64,000 bases of DNA from Hirudinaria manillensis (taxonomy: Eukaryota > Annelida > Clitellata > Hirudinida > Hirudinidae). Each line of letters opens with the position of its first letter. Positions within the stretch are counted from its first letter, which is position 1. Below the pieces are notes generated by a model. It was given only the letters and a program-made list of their open reading frames with translations. It ran no database searches and was not told where the DNA came from. Below are positions 37,501-47,442 of this stretch, one piece after another. A program made the position numbers and the translations under genes. The stretch covers positions 5,341,501 to 5,405,500 of the forward strand of contig CM067526.1 in the NCBI GenBank assembly GCA_034509925.1, given 5' to 3'.

Positions 37501-38122
37501 GGTGCGAGGTTTACATACGAACCATACGAACTCACTTCCCTTATGTATTACGACACTCAAATTATTTCAGATAATTTAATTAATTTTTAAATAGCATAAA
37601 TATTTTTAAATGAAATTAATAACACATTAAAAATTTTCATTAATTGATCAGAAAATATAAATTGCTATCTTGTTAATTATCACCTAGCTTTAATTTAGCC
37701 ATTAGCTACTTTTGAATAGGGTGGTATTAACTGAAAATATCGTGCTTATGCAATTATCCAGCCATCAGGTGATCTAAGCACAATATAATTAATAAAATAA
37801 CTTCAAAAGATATGAAATCGCTCACAAATAATATTCATGAATTTTGCTTGGAGAAAATTGGCGCTGTGTTCGATTGTTTTGAATTGATTTGGAATGTAAA
37901 TAGTTGAAATAAGATATCGTGCATTAATAATTACATTAGCATCACGGTCAGCATCACTGCCAATTCTTAAAAAATAAACCTGAAACATGGCGAGCTAATA
38001 TGAAGTAATTTATCGTCGTCTTGGAGAACGGTCATACTCTGGTCGATTCCGAACTTAAATTGTTGAAACTTTATATCTGAAGCATTTACTGGAGGCTGAT
38101 AATTCTTAGGCCCACAAGCCAT
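31591..38122 (-). CDS. FAM78-like: FAM78-like gene 6, complete five-exon gene
   Basis: Exons: A 37980-38122, B 33583-33696, C 33212-33383, D 32556-32858, E 31591-31746 (TGA). Coding total is 888 nt, 295 residues, open, with GT-AG sites (exon A donor GTTTAT, exon C donor GTAGGC). Motifs: RASATVEIPKLP and GWIQVC in B; EVPELVTGK, ISDACG, PWYG and QGPTRG in C, where the SWE Trp is Ala; RKQKF and GKRSTLLGPLQQ in D; VVLWRPY in E. The 4.28 kb A-B intron was expanded by a gypsy fragment and a GC-rich LINE, both antisense to the gene. The D-E intron holds a piggyBac fossil and a sense-strand LINE end that stops about 40 bp short of exon D. It groups with genes 8-10. Confidence 0.88.
31840..31890 (+). 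mobile_element. piggyBac fossil (gene 6 D-E intron)
   Basis: The plus strand reads MHRPEYRENNKN, matching MHYQPEYHDNNKK in gene 8 and the MHH block that precedes the GVD motif in piggyBac transposases. A LINE insertion starts immediately after it and removes the rest. Confidence 0.6.
31895..32515 (-). mobile_element. LINE 3' fragment, CR1/L2 type (gene 6 D-E intron)
   Basis: On the minus strand: WNPHHKYLIKNIESVQRRFT, LPTLERRRLILDLC, then RGHTLKLKLNTCKIDATKFS and WNSLPEG, ending in an AAATAAAATAA-type tail at about 31895-31910. It is 5' truncated at about 32515, only 40 bp from the exon D donor of gene 6. It is in the sense orientation, the only LINE here that is, and is related to the 25.3 kb copy. 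Confidence 0.8.
33950..35000 (+). mobile_element. Degenerate Ty3/gypsy retrotransposon fragment
   Basis: In broken plus-strand frames: a gag-like APFNPTEAEAWFRISF (about 33975-34025); RNase H-like TYHKFLCQAF (about 34480) and HIKEPGNIVTNTLSRP (34580-34627); integrase NSCLDCQKAKV (about 34709-34744), PFDTVQMDIV and VHVVAFIDRATRLFSV; then LISRFGIPST, which precedes the second catalytic Asp in integrases. At that point it is replaced by LINE sequence. Reverse transcriptase and LTRs are missing. Antisense to gene 6. It is described as a fragment with many breaks. Confidence 0.75.
35000..37245 (+). mobile_element. CR1/L2-type LINE, 5' truncated, GC-rich
   Basis: It starts inside the endonuclease domain (NIHLEKADDSNS, GGTLDIVFERD, GLSDHKLL) in one frame to 35721. 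It continues in another frame to 37022 as reverse transcriptase: SYRPISNLS, DMSAAFDTVDHDIL, SGIPQGSVLGPILFTLY and QYADDIQIYG (catalytic YADD near 36477), then NPDKTEAIWFG. The frame change near 35.65-35.70 kb and two apparent in-frame gaps (before TWLLKK, and between NRVSAA and YLTELL) make it defective. It ends with TAAATAAATGTAAATGTAAA at 37221-37240. Its GC content is clearly above the surrounding DNA. It lies in the A-B intron of gene 6, antisense. Confidence 0.88.
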
Positions 38123-40629
38123 GATCTTCGAAGATCTGGATTCAATTTTCTGCTACATTGAAGTGATTCCGGAAGACCGAGTCTGTTCCACTTCCCAGTA
38201 ACATTACCTGGAGGTAAAACTGTGATGTTATTATTCGTGATTCCGTAATTTTCTGGGAAACGCGAGACGTGGGTAGACGACTTCGAAATCTAGCCCTCCA
38301 AAGACTTTTGTAACACATTTGACCTTGACTTGATTTGATTTAACATCTTACTGCTGACGACGACGAATTTACAGTGGAGCCTGACGAGATATGTTGCTGA
38401 AGGTATGTTTCATTATTCAATAGAATTCTGTTTCGACAAGTGCTGGTCTGAGATTGTTGGATTACATCTTAAAATCAGACTGATCATCTTCGTGTTGGTG
38501 GTTTAGTTGACATAGTTGATGGCCGATTGAGGAAATCCCTGCCGAGCAAATTAAAGTTCTTGAAACCGATGCTCCTCAAGTGGTTCAAGTTACAATGTTC
38601 AGAGTTGAAAAATTGTTGTCCGCTTCTAAGCCTGGTATCTTGCTTCTGCATTTTAGGAGATCGGAAAATGATGTTTCCTCGTGATCTTCAAAACATTCCG
38701 AATTGGAATCATGTACCTCTTTCACCTTAAAGCCTCTCATCTCCGCCCACTAGGATGAGTCTAGCCAGTGACCCGCATGCTCATTAGATATAGTCGTAGC
38801 TGCTTTGGTAAGAAATCGAGGAATTTGATGTCCTCGACATTCGACATTTGATGTCCTCAACCGCTTATCTTTCCCATCAGCGTTTTTCTCAGAAGGGTCA
38901 AAATCAGCACTTTAGTTTGTCCCGGATTTTTGGAAAATTATTTGCTGTTAAAGGTAGGAACTCAGTGACGATTTCCTGTCCTTGAAATTTATCATGTTGT
39001 TAAAATCTTTTAGTAAAAATGTTAAATTAAACAGAGAAATGTATAAATTGTTTGAATGAACAGATATTTTTAAGTTCAATAAGTAAGACGTATTATTTCT
39101 TCTTTTTCAACATTTTCGTTATGACGTCATCGAAGTACTGCTCACGTGTACGTTGAAATATTTCTATTAGTTAGGTCGCTTCAAAATTATTACCCCAAAT
39201 TGAGGCTCAATAATGTAATAATAGTTGCCTCACAATAATTATCATTTCCAAACAAAATTGGAGGCCGAAAATTTGATGGTAAGAGCACCTGGGAACAGGT
39301 TCGGGAGGAATGAAACTCGAATGATAGAATTTTTGTTCACGATAAAGCATAGATCTGTATATGATTCGAACAAAACATGTATGGACAAATTTAAAAAGAT
39401 TTCAAAACTGATATATTTAAATTTGTTTCGGTGAAGAACCAATCCGAGCTAAACGCGGCAGATCATAATAGATTATTGGTCATAAATAGCATCGGGCTAT
39501 TACGAACTTATTGTTTCGCTCTGGACTTGGTGGTCATGCTAAATGTCGTGTTTTGATAAATTTGTTTGTAGTTTAACAAAAACATTCAGTTCTTTATCTT
39601 TGTGACCCGATTTGGTATTCTTTTTAGTTGTTGAATCAAACTAACGAAAAAGGTTTAGTTTCGCTTTTTGTGGTAGTCTTAATGGATTTTTAATTCGTAA
39701 CTGGATGTAATATTAATTTTCATATCGTGTCAAATCATAACTTGTATGTTTAATTTTATACTCAAATAAGAATAACCTTATATCCAATCGAATTCATTCG
39801 ACTTGCAGGGTTTTAATGCAAAATTATCATTCAAATTGTTCGACGTTTATAACTAAAAATTTAAATCAAGGTATTTATCGCGATTATATGCCGAAATTAA
39901 GCAAAAATCAAATCAGGCTCAGGAAAAAAAATGGAGGTTATGGAATTAAAATAAAATTTTGAGGACATTAAAATATTTCTTAAACTGTTAAGTTAAGACT
40001 AAGTGATGTTCGGGAATGGGGTTTCTGTTTGAGATTTCCATTGAAGTGAATAGGAAACTGAAACACTAGATTCATTTTTTTCATCAAATGAGTCAATTGG
40101 CGCACATTCCTTTTCAATAATATTAGCCGTTTCTTGAGCGAATTGAAAGTAGGATCAATCAATAAATCGCTCACCGTGGTGATATGAAAGATCGTGAGAT
40201 ATCCACTCCATTCAAAACCTCAGAATTGAATTTCCAAATGACTGCAAAACGTTTGATGAGTGATCTGCTGATCTTAAATTCATCGGAAATCGTCCTGCAT
40301 TCAATGAATTGGTAAAAATGCACTAGAATTGGAAATTGATACCTGCTCCATAAGTATCTCGTTCAACGTTCTCTGAAAATGGCAAATTGGCGAGAATTGT
40401 GCCCGGAATTCTTAAAAACTTTCAAGTTTTTTAAAAGTACAAATATTAATTCTTAACTTTTGAGCCTTTGGTGTTATCATCTTGGTGTTGCTTCGTTGCT
40501 CGGTTGTTGTGGATATTTCTGTTGTCGTCGATGTTGTTCCGTATTTCCGTGCCTACAAGAACACAACTTGCTCAATTTTTCCCTTTGCTTTTCCTTCTTT
40601 TTCATGTTCCTCATTTCCTCAGTTCAAAT
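38123..40629. other. Spacer between genes 6 and 7
   Basis: 38126-38900 is the upstream block of gene 6, including a short open stretch starting MRGFKVKEVH at 38740. The promoter is at 39065-39129. 39290-40630 is the segment duplicated at 60.6-61.9 kb, which includes the shared downstream block (about 39960-40300) and the 3' flank of pseudogene 7. No separate gene is supported. Confidence 0.55.
39065..39129 (-). promoter_or_regulatory. Putative promoter of gene 6: CRE and TATA-like box
   Basis: TGACGTCA at 39122-39129 and TTAAAAATA (minus) near 39065-39073. It is 1000 bp upstream of the gene 6 ATG. Confidence 0.55.
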
Positions 40630-40820
40630 CTAGCCTGTTAGGAAGTTGTCCTTAGTGATTCGCTTCAACCATTTAGCGTGCTCTTCCGTAGCAGCTACAT
40701 ATTCGTCCAAATCCATCGTCGTTAGTATCGGTTGCCTGATCACCTGCGGTTTGTTGTCGTATGGTCTCCACACCACAATCTTCAAAAGCATCGTAAAATG
40801 GGCGTTGCCCTCATTTAAAA
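39290..40820. repeat. Recent segmental duplication, left copy (partner 60590-62095)
   Basis: About 1.5 kb match 60590-62095 with only scattered substitutions and a few short indels, far closer than other spacer comparisons. The copy runs through the downstream block into exon E and stops where the exon D fusion of pseudogene 7 begins. Confidence 0.8.
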
Positions 40821-41055
40821 CCAGGTAATCGTAGAATCTCTGCTTTCTGTACACAAAAGACATAGTTGGTTCTGGTGTGTAATAATCGCCCGGTTATTCT
40901 AAACTAATCTAAGTTATTCAATTAATATTTTCAAAATTAAAGGGTTGAAATGAATGGGTTAAGTTTACCTCAGACGATATCTTGTCTTCCATGAATACAG
41001 TTCTGACACTTATACCTTTCGTTGGTCAGTGGAGGCTGGTGACCTGAGTCGTTAA
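40630..41055 (-). pseudogene. FAM78-like: FAM78-like gene 7, deletion pseudogene (parts of exons C, D and E)
   Basis: The first part of exon D (RKQRF, ending near 40825) runs directly into the DNA that normally precedes exon E, then into exon E itself (IVVWRPYD, 40630-40785). The D-E intron and about two thirds of exon D, including the GKRS.LLGP block, are gone. The join is in frame, so an artificial 78-residue reading frame results. Exon C survives only as its 3' half (about 40970-41052) with an in-frame TGA, and exons A and B are absent. The start of exon D has lost one base relative to gene 11 and reads TAA in frame. Exon E stops two codons early (TAG). The 3' flank, 39.3-40.8 kb, is almost identical to 60.6-62.1 kb by gene 11, so the two are close sisters. 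Confidence 0.85.
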
Positions 41056-42357
41056 AATCTAGGTTTTATTGCTGTTGTAGGATAACATATGCATATAATG
41101 GAATATTTTTGTTTTTAATGAATTATTTATACAGTTTTAACATTGCTTGTAACCCTTTTGTTGTTCCAATCAACTCCGCTATGGGGCAGATTGCAACACT
41201 CGCAAAACCCACTCTTCAAGAGATCTTATTTTAGTGATACACAATTTTTGTACTAAATTCGAAGATACAAAGTTTAAACATAGGCTACGATGATTGTACT
41301 TAAGTCCGTAAATATAAACTTACGGCAACTAAGTATGAAAAGTGTTAAGCCTCTTTTAAGCCACGCTATCTCCTTTGCTGAATACATTGATTAAAATTGG
41401 AAACTGAAAGTTTATTTTGTAACTCAATATGTCAGAGACCTGTCTCCAGGCTTCCATGACATTATTGTTTTAACATTAAAGTTTATGATAGTTTTTGCCG
41501 CCTTTTTCCATCGTCAGCAGTATAGCTATTGACTGGACTACAATCGTGCTGATAAGTGTGGGAGTAATTCATATCCAAACGATGGTGGTGATGGTCCTGT
41601 CGCTGCTGTGATAAATCATATTTGACTTGTTTTGCAGACACATTAAAATAAATAAAAACATAAATAATTACTTACAGATATTTAGATATTAACTAAGATC
41701 ATCTTGGTGCAACTTCTTAATAATAATTTTACGATCATTTCTAATATTAAATCGTAAGTTTAATTTCAAAATCAGTTTAACTTATGCTCAGGCAAAACAC
41801 ATTAAAATTGCATGGTTTCAATAAAATTATTATTGAAATTTTTTGCAAATAAATATTTAAATTAAGGTATTTGTTGCGATTACAGGCAGAATTAAAATAA
41901 AAACGAAATAATTTTTTAAATCAAGAAAAAATGGAGATTACGGAGTGAAAATAAAATTTTGAGGACATTAAAATGTTTATAAAACAAGATTTAAAATATC
42001 CAAGTGCTGCTCAGTAACCTGCTGATTGAAAATTCATGCGATTTCGTCCAGCAATCAATAAATGAAGATAATGGAATAGGAATATGAACCTGTTCATCAG
42101 TCTCTCTTTCAACATTCAAAAAAGAGAAAATGGCGAGAATAACTGTTGGTAATTCTTCAAAATCTTAGGACCTCAGTGAAATATTAATTCTTGTTTTCAG
42201 CACGAGGTATCCCCTTTTGTTGTCTCTTCCTCGATTCAGGGTAGATTGAAATTATTGTGTATATTTCTATTGACGTTGTTTCAGGCTTTCCTATAGAAGC
42301 ATTTGTTATTGTTTTCCCTTTGCGATTTTTCTATTCTTTGGTCCTCTATTTTGCTTT
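41056..42357. other. Spacer between pseudogene 7 and gene 8
   Basis: 41056-41120 resembles A-B intron sequence (compare about 6650-6720). 41145-41490 repeats 29690-30060. 41510-41660 matches 9030-9100 and its relatives. 41900-42150 is a shortened downstream block and 42150-42357 the 3' flank of gene 8. The upstream block and promoter expected for a complete gene 7 are absent, in line with its being a pseudogene. Confidence 0.5.
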
Positions 42358-44911
42358 TCAAATCTTGCCGCTTAGGAAGTTTTCCTTGGTGTAGAGCATC
42401 AACTTTTTCGAGTGTTCATCCGAATCAATTGCATATGTGTACGGATCCATCGTACTTGTAATCGGTGGTTCCATTAATTCACTGTGACCGTGATATGGTC
42501 TCCACATGATCAACTTCAAACGATTCGTAAAATCAACATTAAAAAATCAAATATATTCGTTTATTTATATTTCATAAAATCGTAATATATGAAATATCAA
42601 GAAAAAAAAAAAGCAAATGATTAAAGAGAATAATCTGTTTAGCAATAATCTACCAACGACAAGACTGAGAAACTATTGTGAAAAAAGTTATTCCTAAAAA
42701 CAGTTACCAAAAAAGTTTCTATTATCAAAAGTTAGAGAATTGATTTATTTGTTGTTTGGATGCGGTGAGAATTTCACTATTGTTATTTGCTTCGCCAAAA
42801 AAAAAAATCTGTCATTGTGAAGAGCAATGCATTATCAGCCAGAATATCATGACAATAATAAGAAAAACATACAATATGCTTTATTAAAGTAAGGCTGGAG
42901 TTGATACCGTGGCTCAGATGGAAGAGGATATACTACCTATATCACTAATAATATGACAAGTAAATAGCCCAGGGTATATTAGTTAGATGCAACCAATGAT
43001 CGAACAATGTTTGTTATTAAGAATATCAAGGCAAGATTTATTTTATAGATTGCGGTCTATCCAAATTCTACCTTACCTGGCCAGTGTTACAAGTCGGAGC
43101 GTGGAGTCCGCAGCATTGCAGAGGAGGAGTTAAATGCTCGGGCACGATTTTTGGACATTGCTGCTGTAGTGGTCCTAATAGTGTAGACCTCTTACCCACA
43201 GGTTTGTTTACATCAACGTCGATGGCCATCTCAATGGACCACTCAAGGGTTTTCAAGATTTGGAAGGAGTGACTTCTGATGTCCTTTAAGGCTAAGTAAG
43301 TGTAGAATTTTTGCTTTCTGTACAGAAACGTCAAGGTTGGATTTGGTGTGAAGTGTTTTTTCGGTACGGTCCACCAAATCTATTGATATCAAAGTTGTAC
43401 AAAAACTAATTTTGAAAATAAACTTTTCCTGAAATATACACAAAGTTTAATTAATAAATATTAAATTATTTTCATTTGGTTCCTGAATCTGGGTCATTCA
43501 TTCGTTGACCCGTTTTAAGGTTGTATTAAAAGTATATTCTTAATCCCGAGAGGCTAATAAAGAAGATTTATAATATTCAAACTGATAACTCAGTAAGTAA
43601 TTTCTTTAATCATCACTTCGAAAAGCCAATTACTGATTAACATGCTCAAAATTAAACTATTGCAACGATTTGGTATGGCCTGCCTCAGTATTTAAGTTAT
43701 CATCCATGAATACAGTCCTGACGTTTCTATCCCTCCTTGGTCCCTGAACGCCGGTTACCTCAGTCGTTACCCCGTACCAAGGAAAATACGTGCCATCTGA
43801 ATCGCTTACCATTGCGTATTTTCCAGTTACAAGCTCCGGAATTTCCCAGCTTATTCTTTAACGGAATTAGGCGGTTGACGAACATCAAATTATTTAAATT
43901 AACATTGAAGTAATTTCACTTTTTAGCATTTAAAAGTTACTGTATTGACATGAACAAAAATAATTTTACGGTTAAATTAAGGAATGAAAACGCTAAAATT
44001 ATCGATTAACTTAAACTAAATTGTCATAAAAATTTTCAAATACTTACATTCCTACATCACCATAAACGGAAACGAGTGTCATCTCTGTACAAACTTGGAT
44101 CCATCCAATTAGGATGTTTACTCCAGATGGCAATTCAGGAATATCGACTGTGGCGGAAGCTCTATTTTGAAGCAATTCACTTATAATTTTGGCAGAAAAT
44201 AGTTGAAATTAATACAAATTTATAATTGTATAATATCTAGATAATGTTGTTAAACTCAAAGTTAAAAAGAAAGAATTAATTTAATTTAACCGTTTAATGT
44301 CCAATTTCTTATTTTTCATCGAGATGTTTTATTTTTTGTTATAGATATTACTAATTGTGCATGGATATATGAGATTATTTTTAATGTTTAATGTTAAACA
44401 ATTTAAGATACGCAGGCAGTTGCACAATTATAAAAATGGGGTTTATGAAAAATTATTTTTTAAATTGTATGTTCTAATTTTAGATGATTGTTCCCTTTAC
44501 ATTTGTACACACAATATTTATTCAGTCAGAAGTCAGTTTGTGTTACCTGAACAAATTTAACATCCCTCTATATTTAAACATTGATTTTACATGCTGAAAT
44601 TACATGCTTCTCATAAATTGCATGGCTCATTTCAATAAAATTAGTTTTATTTTTAAATAATAAATCTGTTTAAAGAATATATTCGATATTTTCACAGAAT
44701 CTATATATAACATAAACATAAAAATAGCCATCACGGACACCATCACTGCCAATTCTGAAATATTAAACCTGAAATATGGCGAGCTAATTTGAAGTGTATC
44801 TTGATCGTCTTGGAGGACGGTCACACCCTGGTCCATTCCGAACTTAAGTTGCTGCAGTATTATATCCGAGGCCTTCAATGGAGACTGAAAATTCGTAGGC
44901 CCCCAAGCCAT
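42358..44911 (-). CDS. FAM78-like: FAM78-like gene 8, complete five-exon gene with a GC-AG intron
   Basis: Exons: A 44769-44911 (MAWGPTNFQ), B 44048-44161, C 43684-43855, D 43077-43379, E 42358-42513 (TGA). Coding total is 888 nt, 295 residues, open throughout. Motifs: GWIQVCTEM; SWEIPELVTGK, VSDSDG, PWYG and a QGP block; RKQKF and GKRSTLLGPLQQ; MWRPYHG in exon E. At the end of exon C the donor is GAG|GCAGGC, that is GC instead of GT, at the exact position of the GT in other copies. Genes 9 and 10 share this. GC-AG introns are a known minor class spliced by the normal spliceosome, so I count the gene as intact. The D-E intron contains a piggyBac fossil. A 0.3 kb tandem duplication lies directly upstream of exon A. 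Confidence 0.87.
42824..42930 (+). mobile_element. piggyBac fossil (gene 8 D-E intron)
   Basis: The plus strand reads MHYQPEYHDNNKKNI from 42827, then, in another frame, GVDTVAQMEED near 42895-42925. Block order and spacing fit the region around the GVD motif of piggyBac transposases. Confidence 0.65.
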
Positions 44912-44936
44912 GATCTTTGAAGACCTGGATTCAATT

Positions 44937-45520
44937 TTCTACCTTGAAGTGATTCCGGACGACCGAGTCTGTTCCACTTCCCTGTAATATTCCCTATAGG
45001 TAAACTGTTACCGTAATGTTACTATTCGTGATTCGTATTTTTCTGAGAAACGCGAGGCGTAGGTAGAGGACTTCGCATTCTAGCCCTCGAAAGACTTTTG
45101 TAACAAATTTGACTTTGACTTGATTTAATTTGACATCTTACTGCTGACGACAAAGAATTTATGACGGAGCTTGACGTGAAGTATTGTTGAACGTATGTTT
45201 CATTATTCAAAAAAATTCTGTTCTTCGAAGTACTGAATACAAATTTCAGGCAAACTTGAAGTGATTCCTGACGAACCAGTCTGTTCCACTTCCCGCTAAC
45301 ATTCCCCTGGATGTAAAACTGTTACCGCAATATTACTATCAGAAATTTTATGAGAAATTCGAGGCGTGGATGGATGACGAAATCTACCTTCCCAAAGACT
45401 TCTGTAACACATTTGACCTTGACTTGATTTAATTTGACATCTTACTTCTGACGACAAGAATTAATAATGGAGCTTGACGTGAAACGTTGTTGAAGGTATG
45501 TTTTATTATTCAATAGAATT
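44937..45520. repeat. Tandem duplication upstream of gene 8
   Basis: 44937-45240 and about 45245-45520 are diverged copies of one 0.3 kb segment (both have GAAGTGATTCC, TCTGTTCCACTTCCC, TTTGACTTGATTTAATTTGACATCTTACT). The second begins with TTCTTCGAAGTACTGAATAC, like the sequence just upstream of exon A in genes 9 and 10, suggesting the duplication included that border. Confidence 0.75.
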
Positions 45521-46152
45521 CCGTTTCGACTAGCGCTGGTTTGAGATTGTTGGATTAGATCTTAAAATCGGACCGGTCATCTTCGACTTGGTTGTTTAGT
45601 TGAATTGGTTGATAGACGATTAATGGAATCCTGCCGAGCAAATTCAAATTCCCAGACGTGATTTTCCTCAAGTTGGAGTGGTTGAAGCAGCAATGCATAA
45701 AGCTGAAAATTTTTCTCCGCTTCATAGCCTGGTCTCCTGCTTCTATATTTTATGACATGGAAAGTTGATGTTTTGTCTTTATCTTCAAAATAGTCCGGAA
45801 TGGAATCATGCAAGTCATTCAATAGAAAAGACTCACATCTCCGTCCACTAGGATGAGTCCAGCATGCTCATTAGATGTAGTCATACCGGGGCAGGTAAGA
45901 AAATACCTGCTTTAGTAAGAAATCTAGGAATTTGATGTCCTCGACAGTCGATTAACCGCTTATCTTTCCCATCACCGTGTTTCTCAGCATAGGTAAAAAT
46001 CAGCACGTTTGATTTTTGGCAAATTATTTGCTGTTAAAGGCAGGAACTCAGTGACGACTTCCTGGCCTTGAAATTTAACATGTTGTTAAAATCTTTTAGT
46101 AAGAATTTTAAAATAAAACAGAGAAACGTAAAAATTGTTTTGATTGATCAGA

Positions 46153-46217
46153 TATTTTTAAGTTCAATAAGTAAGACGTATTATTTCTTCTTTTTCAACA
46201 TTTTCGTTATGACGTTA
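46153..46217 (-). promoter_or_regulatory. Putative promoter of gene 8: degenerate CRE and TATA-like box
   Basis: The octamer reads TGACGTTA on the plus strand at 46210-46217, with TTAAAAATA (minus) near 46153-46161. It is 1299 bp from the ATG. Subtracting the roughly 0.3 kb tandem duplication at 44937-45520 restores the distance seen elsewhere. Confidence 0.45.
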
Positions 46218-47442
46218 TCGAAGTATTGCTTACGTGTCCGTTGAAATATTTCCATTAGTAAGGTCGCTTCAAAATTACCCCAAATTGAGGCTCAATAATG
46301 TAATAATAGTTGCCTCACAATATTTATCATTTCCAAACAAAATTGGAGACCGAAAATTGGATGGTAAGAGTACCTGGGAACAGTTTCGGGAGGAATGAAA
46401 CTCGAATGAAAGATTTTTTGTTCACGATGTTTTTTCTAATATTTAGCAGATGCAAATTTAACTTGTACAATTGATCTCCTGGTTTATGTGTTGGTAATAT
46501 ATGCCCGCCACGATAAAAATTGACAATCAAGCATGTAAAAAATATACCGATTACAATGTCAGGACATTTCAATTTAAGGGCTGACCATACTTGACTTCTC
46601 AATAATAATTTTCTGATCACAACTAATCTTAACTCATAAGTTTAATTTTATAATGAAATAGGTTTAACCCTATGTTCAGCCATAATACATTAGACATTCA
46701 TTGTTTTAACACAAATTTATTTTTCATATTTTTTGGTTTATATAACTAAAATTTATAGTAAGATTTCATAGATAAATTTAAAATGAAATAATTTTTTTTT
46801 AAATCAGTAACCTATTGATGATTATGGAGTGAAAGTAAAATTTGGAGGAGATTAAAATGTTTCCAAAACGAGATTTAAAAGGTTCAAATGCTGGTCAGAA
46901 ATCATAGTTTTCATTCGAGATTTCATTGAAATTATCAGCGAACAGAAACATTAGATTTCTTCATTTCATCAAATGAGTCTCAATTAGTGCACTTCCCTTT
47001 CCAATCACGTTGGTCGTTTCTTGTGAAGTCAGTCACCATGGTGGTACGAAACATTCAGTCAAAACCACGTCATGAATTTCCAAATGATTGGAAATACTTT
47101 CGGTGAGAAACCTGCTGATTGAAAATTCATCGGATATCATCAAGCAATCAATGATTGAAGATAATGGAACATGAACCTTTTCATGAGTCTCTCGTTCAAC
47201 ATTCAAAAAAGAAAATGGCGAGAACCACTGCTAGTAATTCCTCAAAGTATTAGAGCCTCAGTGAATTATTAATTCTTATGTTTTGACTACGAGGTATCTC
47301 CTTTTGGTGTCTCTTCGTCGATTCAGGGTGGATTGAAATTATTGTGGATATTTCTATTGATGTTTCAGGCTATCCTATAGGTGAACTTGCTGTTGTTTTT
47401 TCCTTTGCGATTTTTCTACTCGTTGTTCCTATATTTTGCTTT

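Larger units (their letters stand above)
44912..47442. other. Spacer between genes 8 and 9
   Basis: 44915-45990 is the upstream block of gene 8 with an internal tandem duplication, then the promoter at 46153-46217. 46330-46420 matches 39250-39320. 46430-46830 matches 51940-52340. 46840-47140 is the downstream block and 47150-47440 the 3' flank of gene 9. An 81-codon open stretch at 45577-45822 (minus) lies in the upstream block. Its frame is not kept in sister units. Confidence 0.55.

Noticed and set aside
45577..45822. 81-codon minus-strand frame upstream of gene 8 as a separate gene
   Set aside because: It partly overlaps the conserved acidic stretch but changes frame relative to homologous DNA in unit 5, and sister units carry stops. 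Kept only as part of the upstream block.
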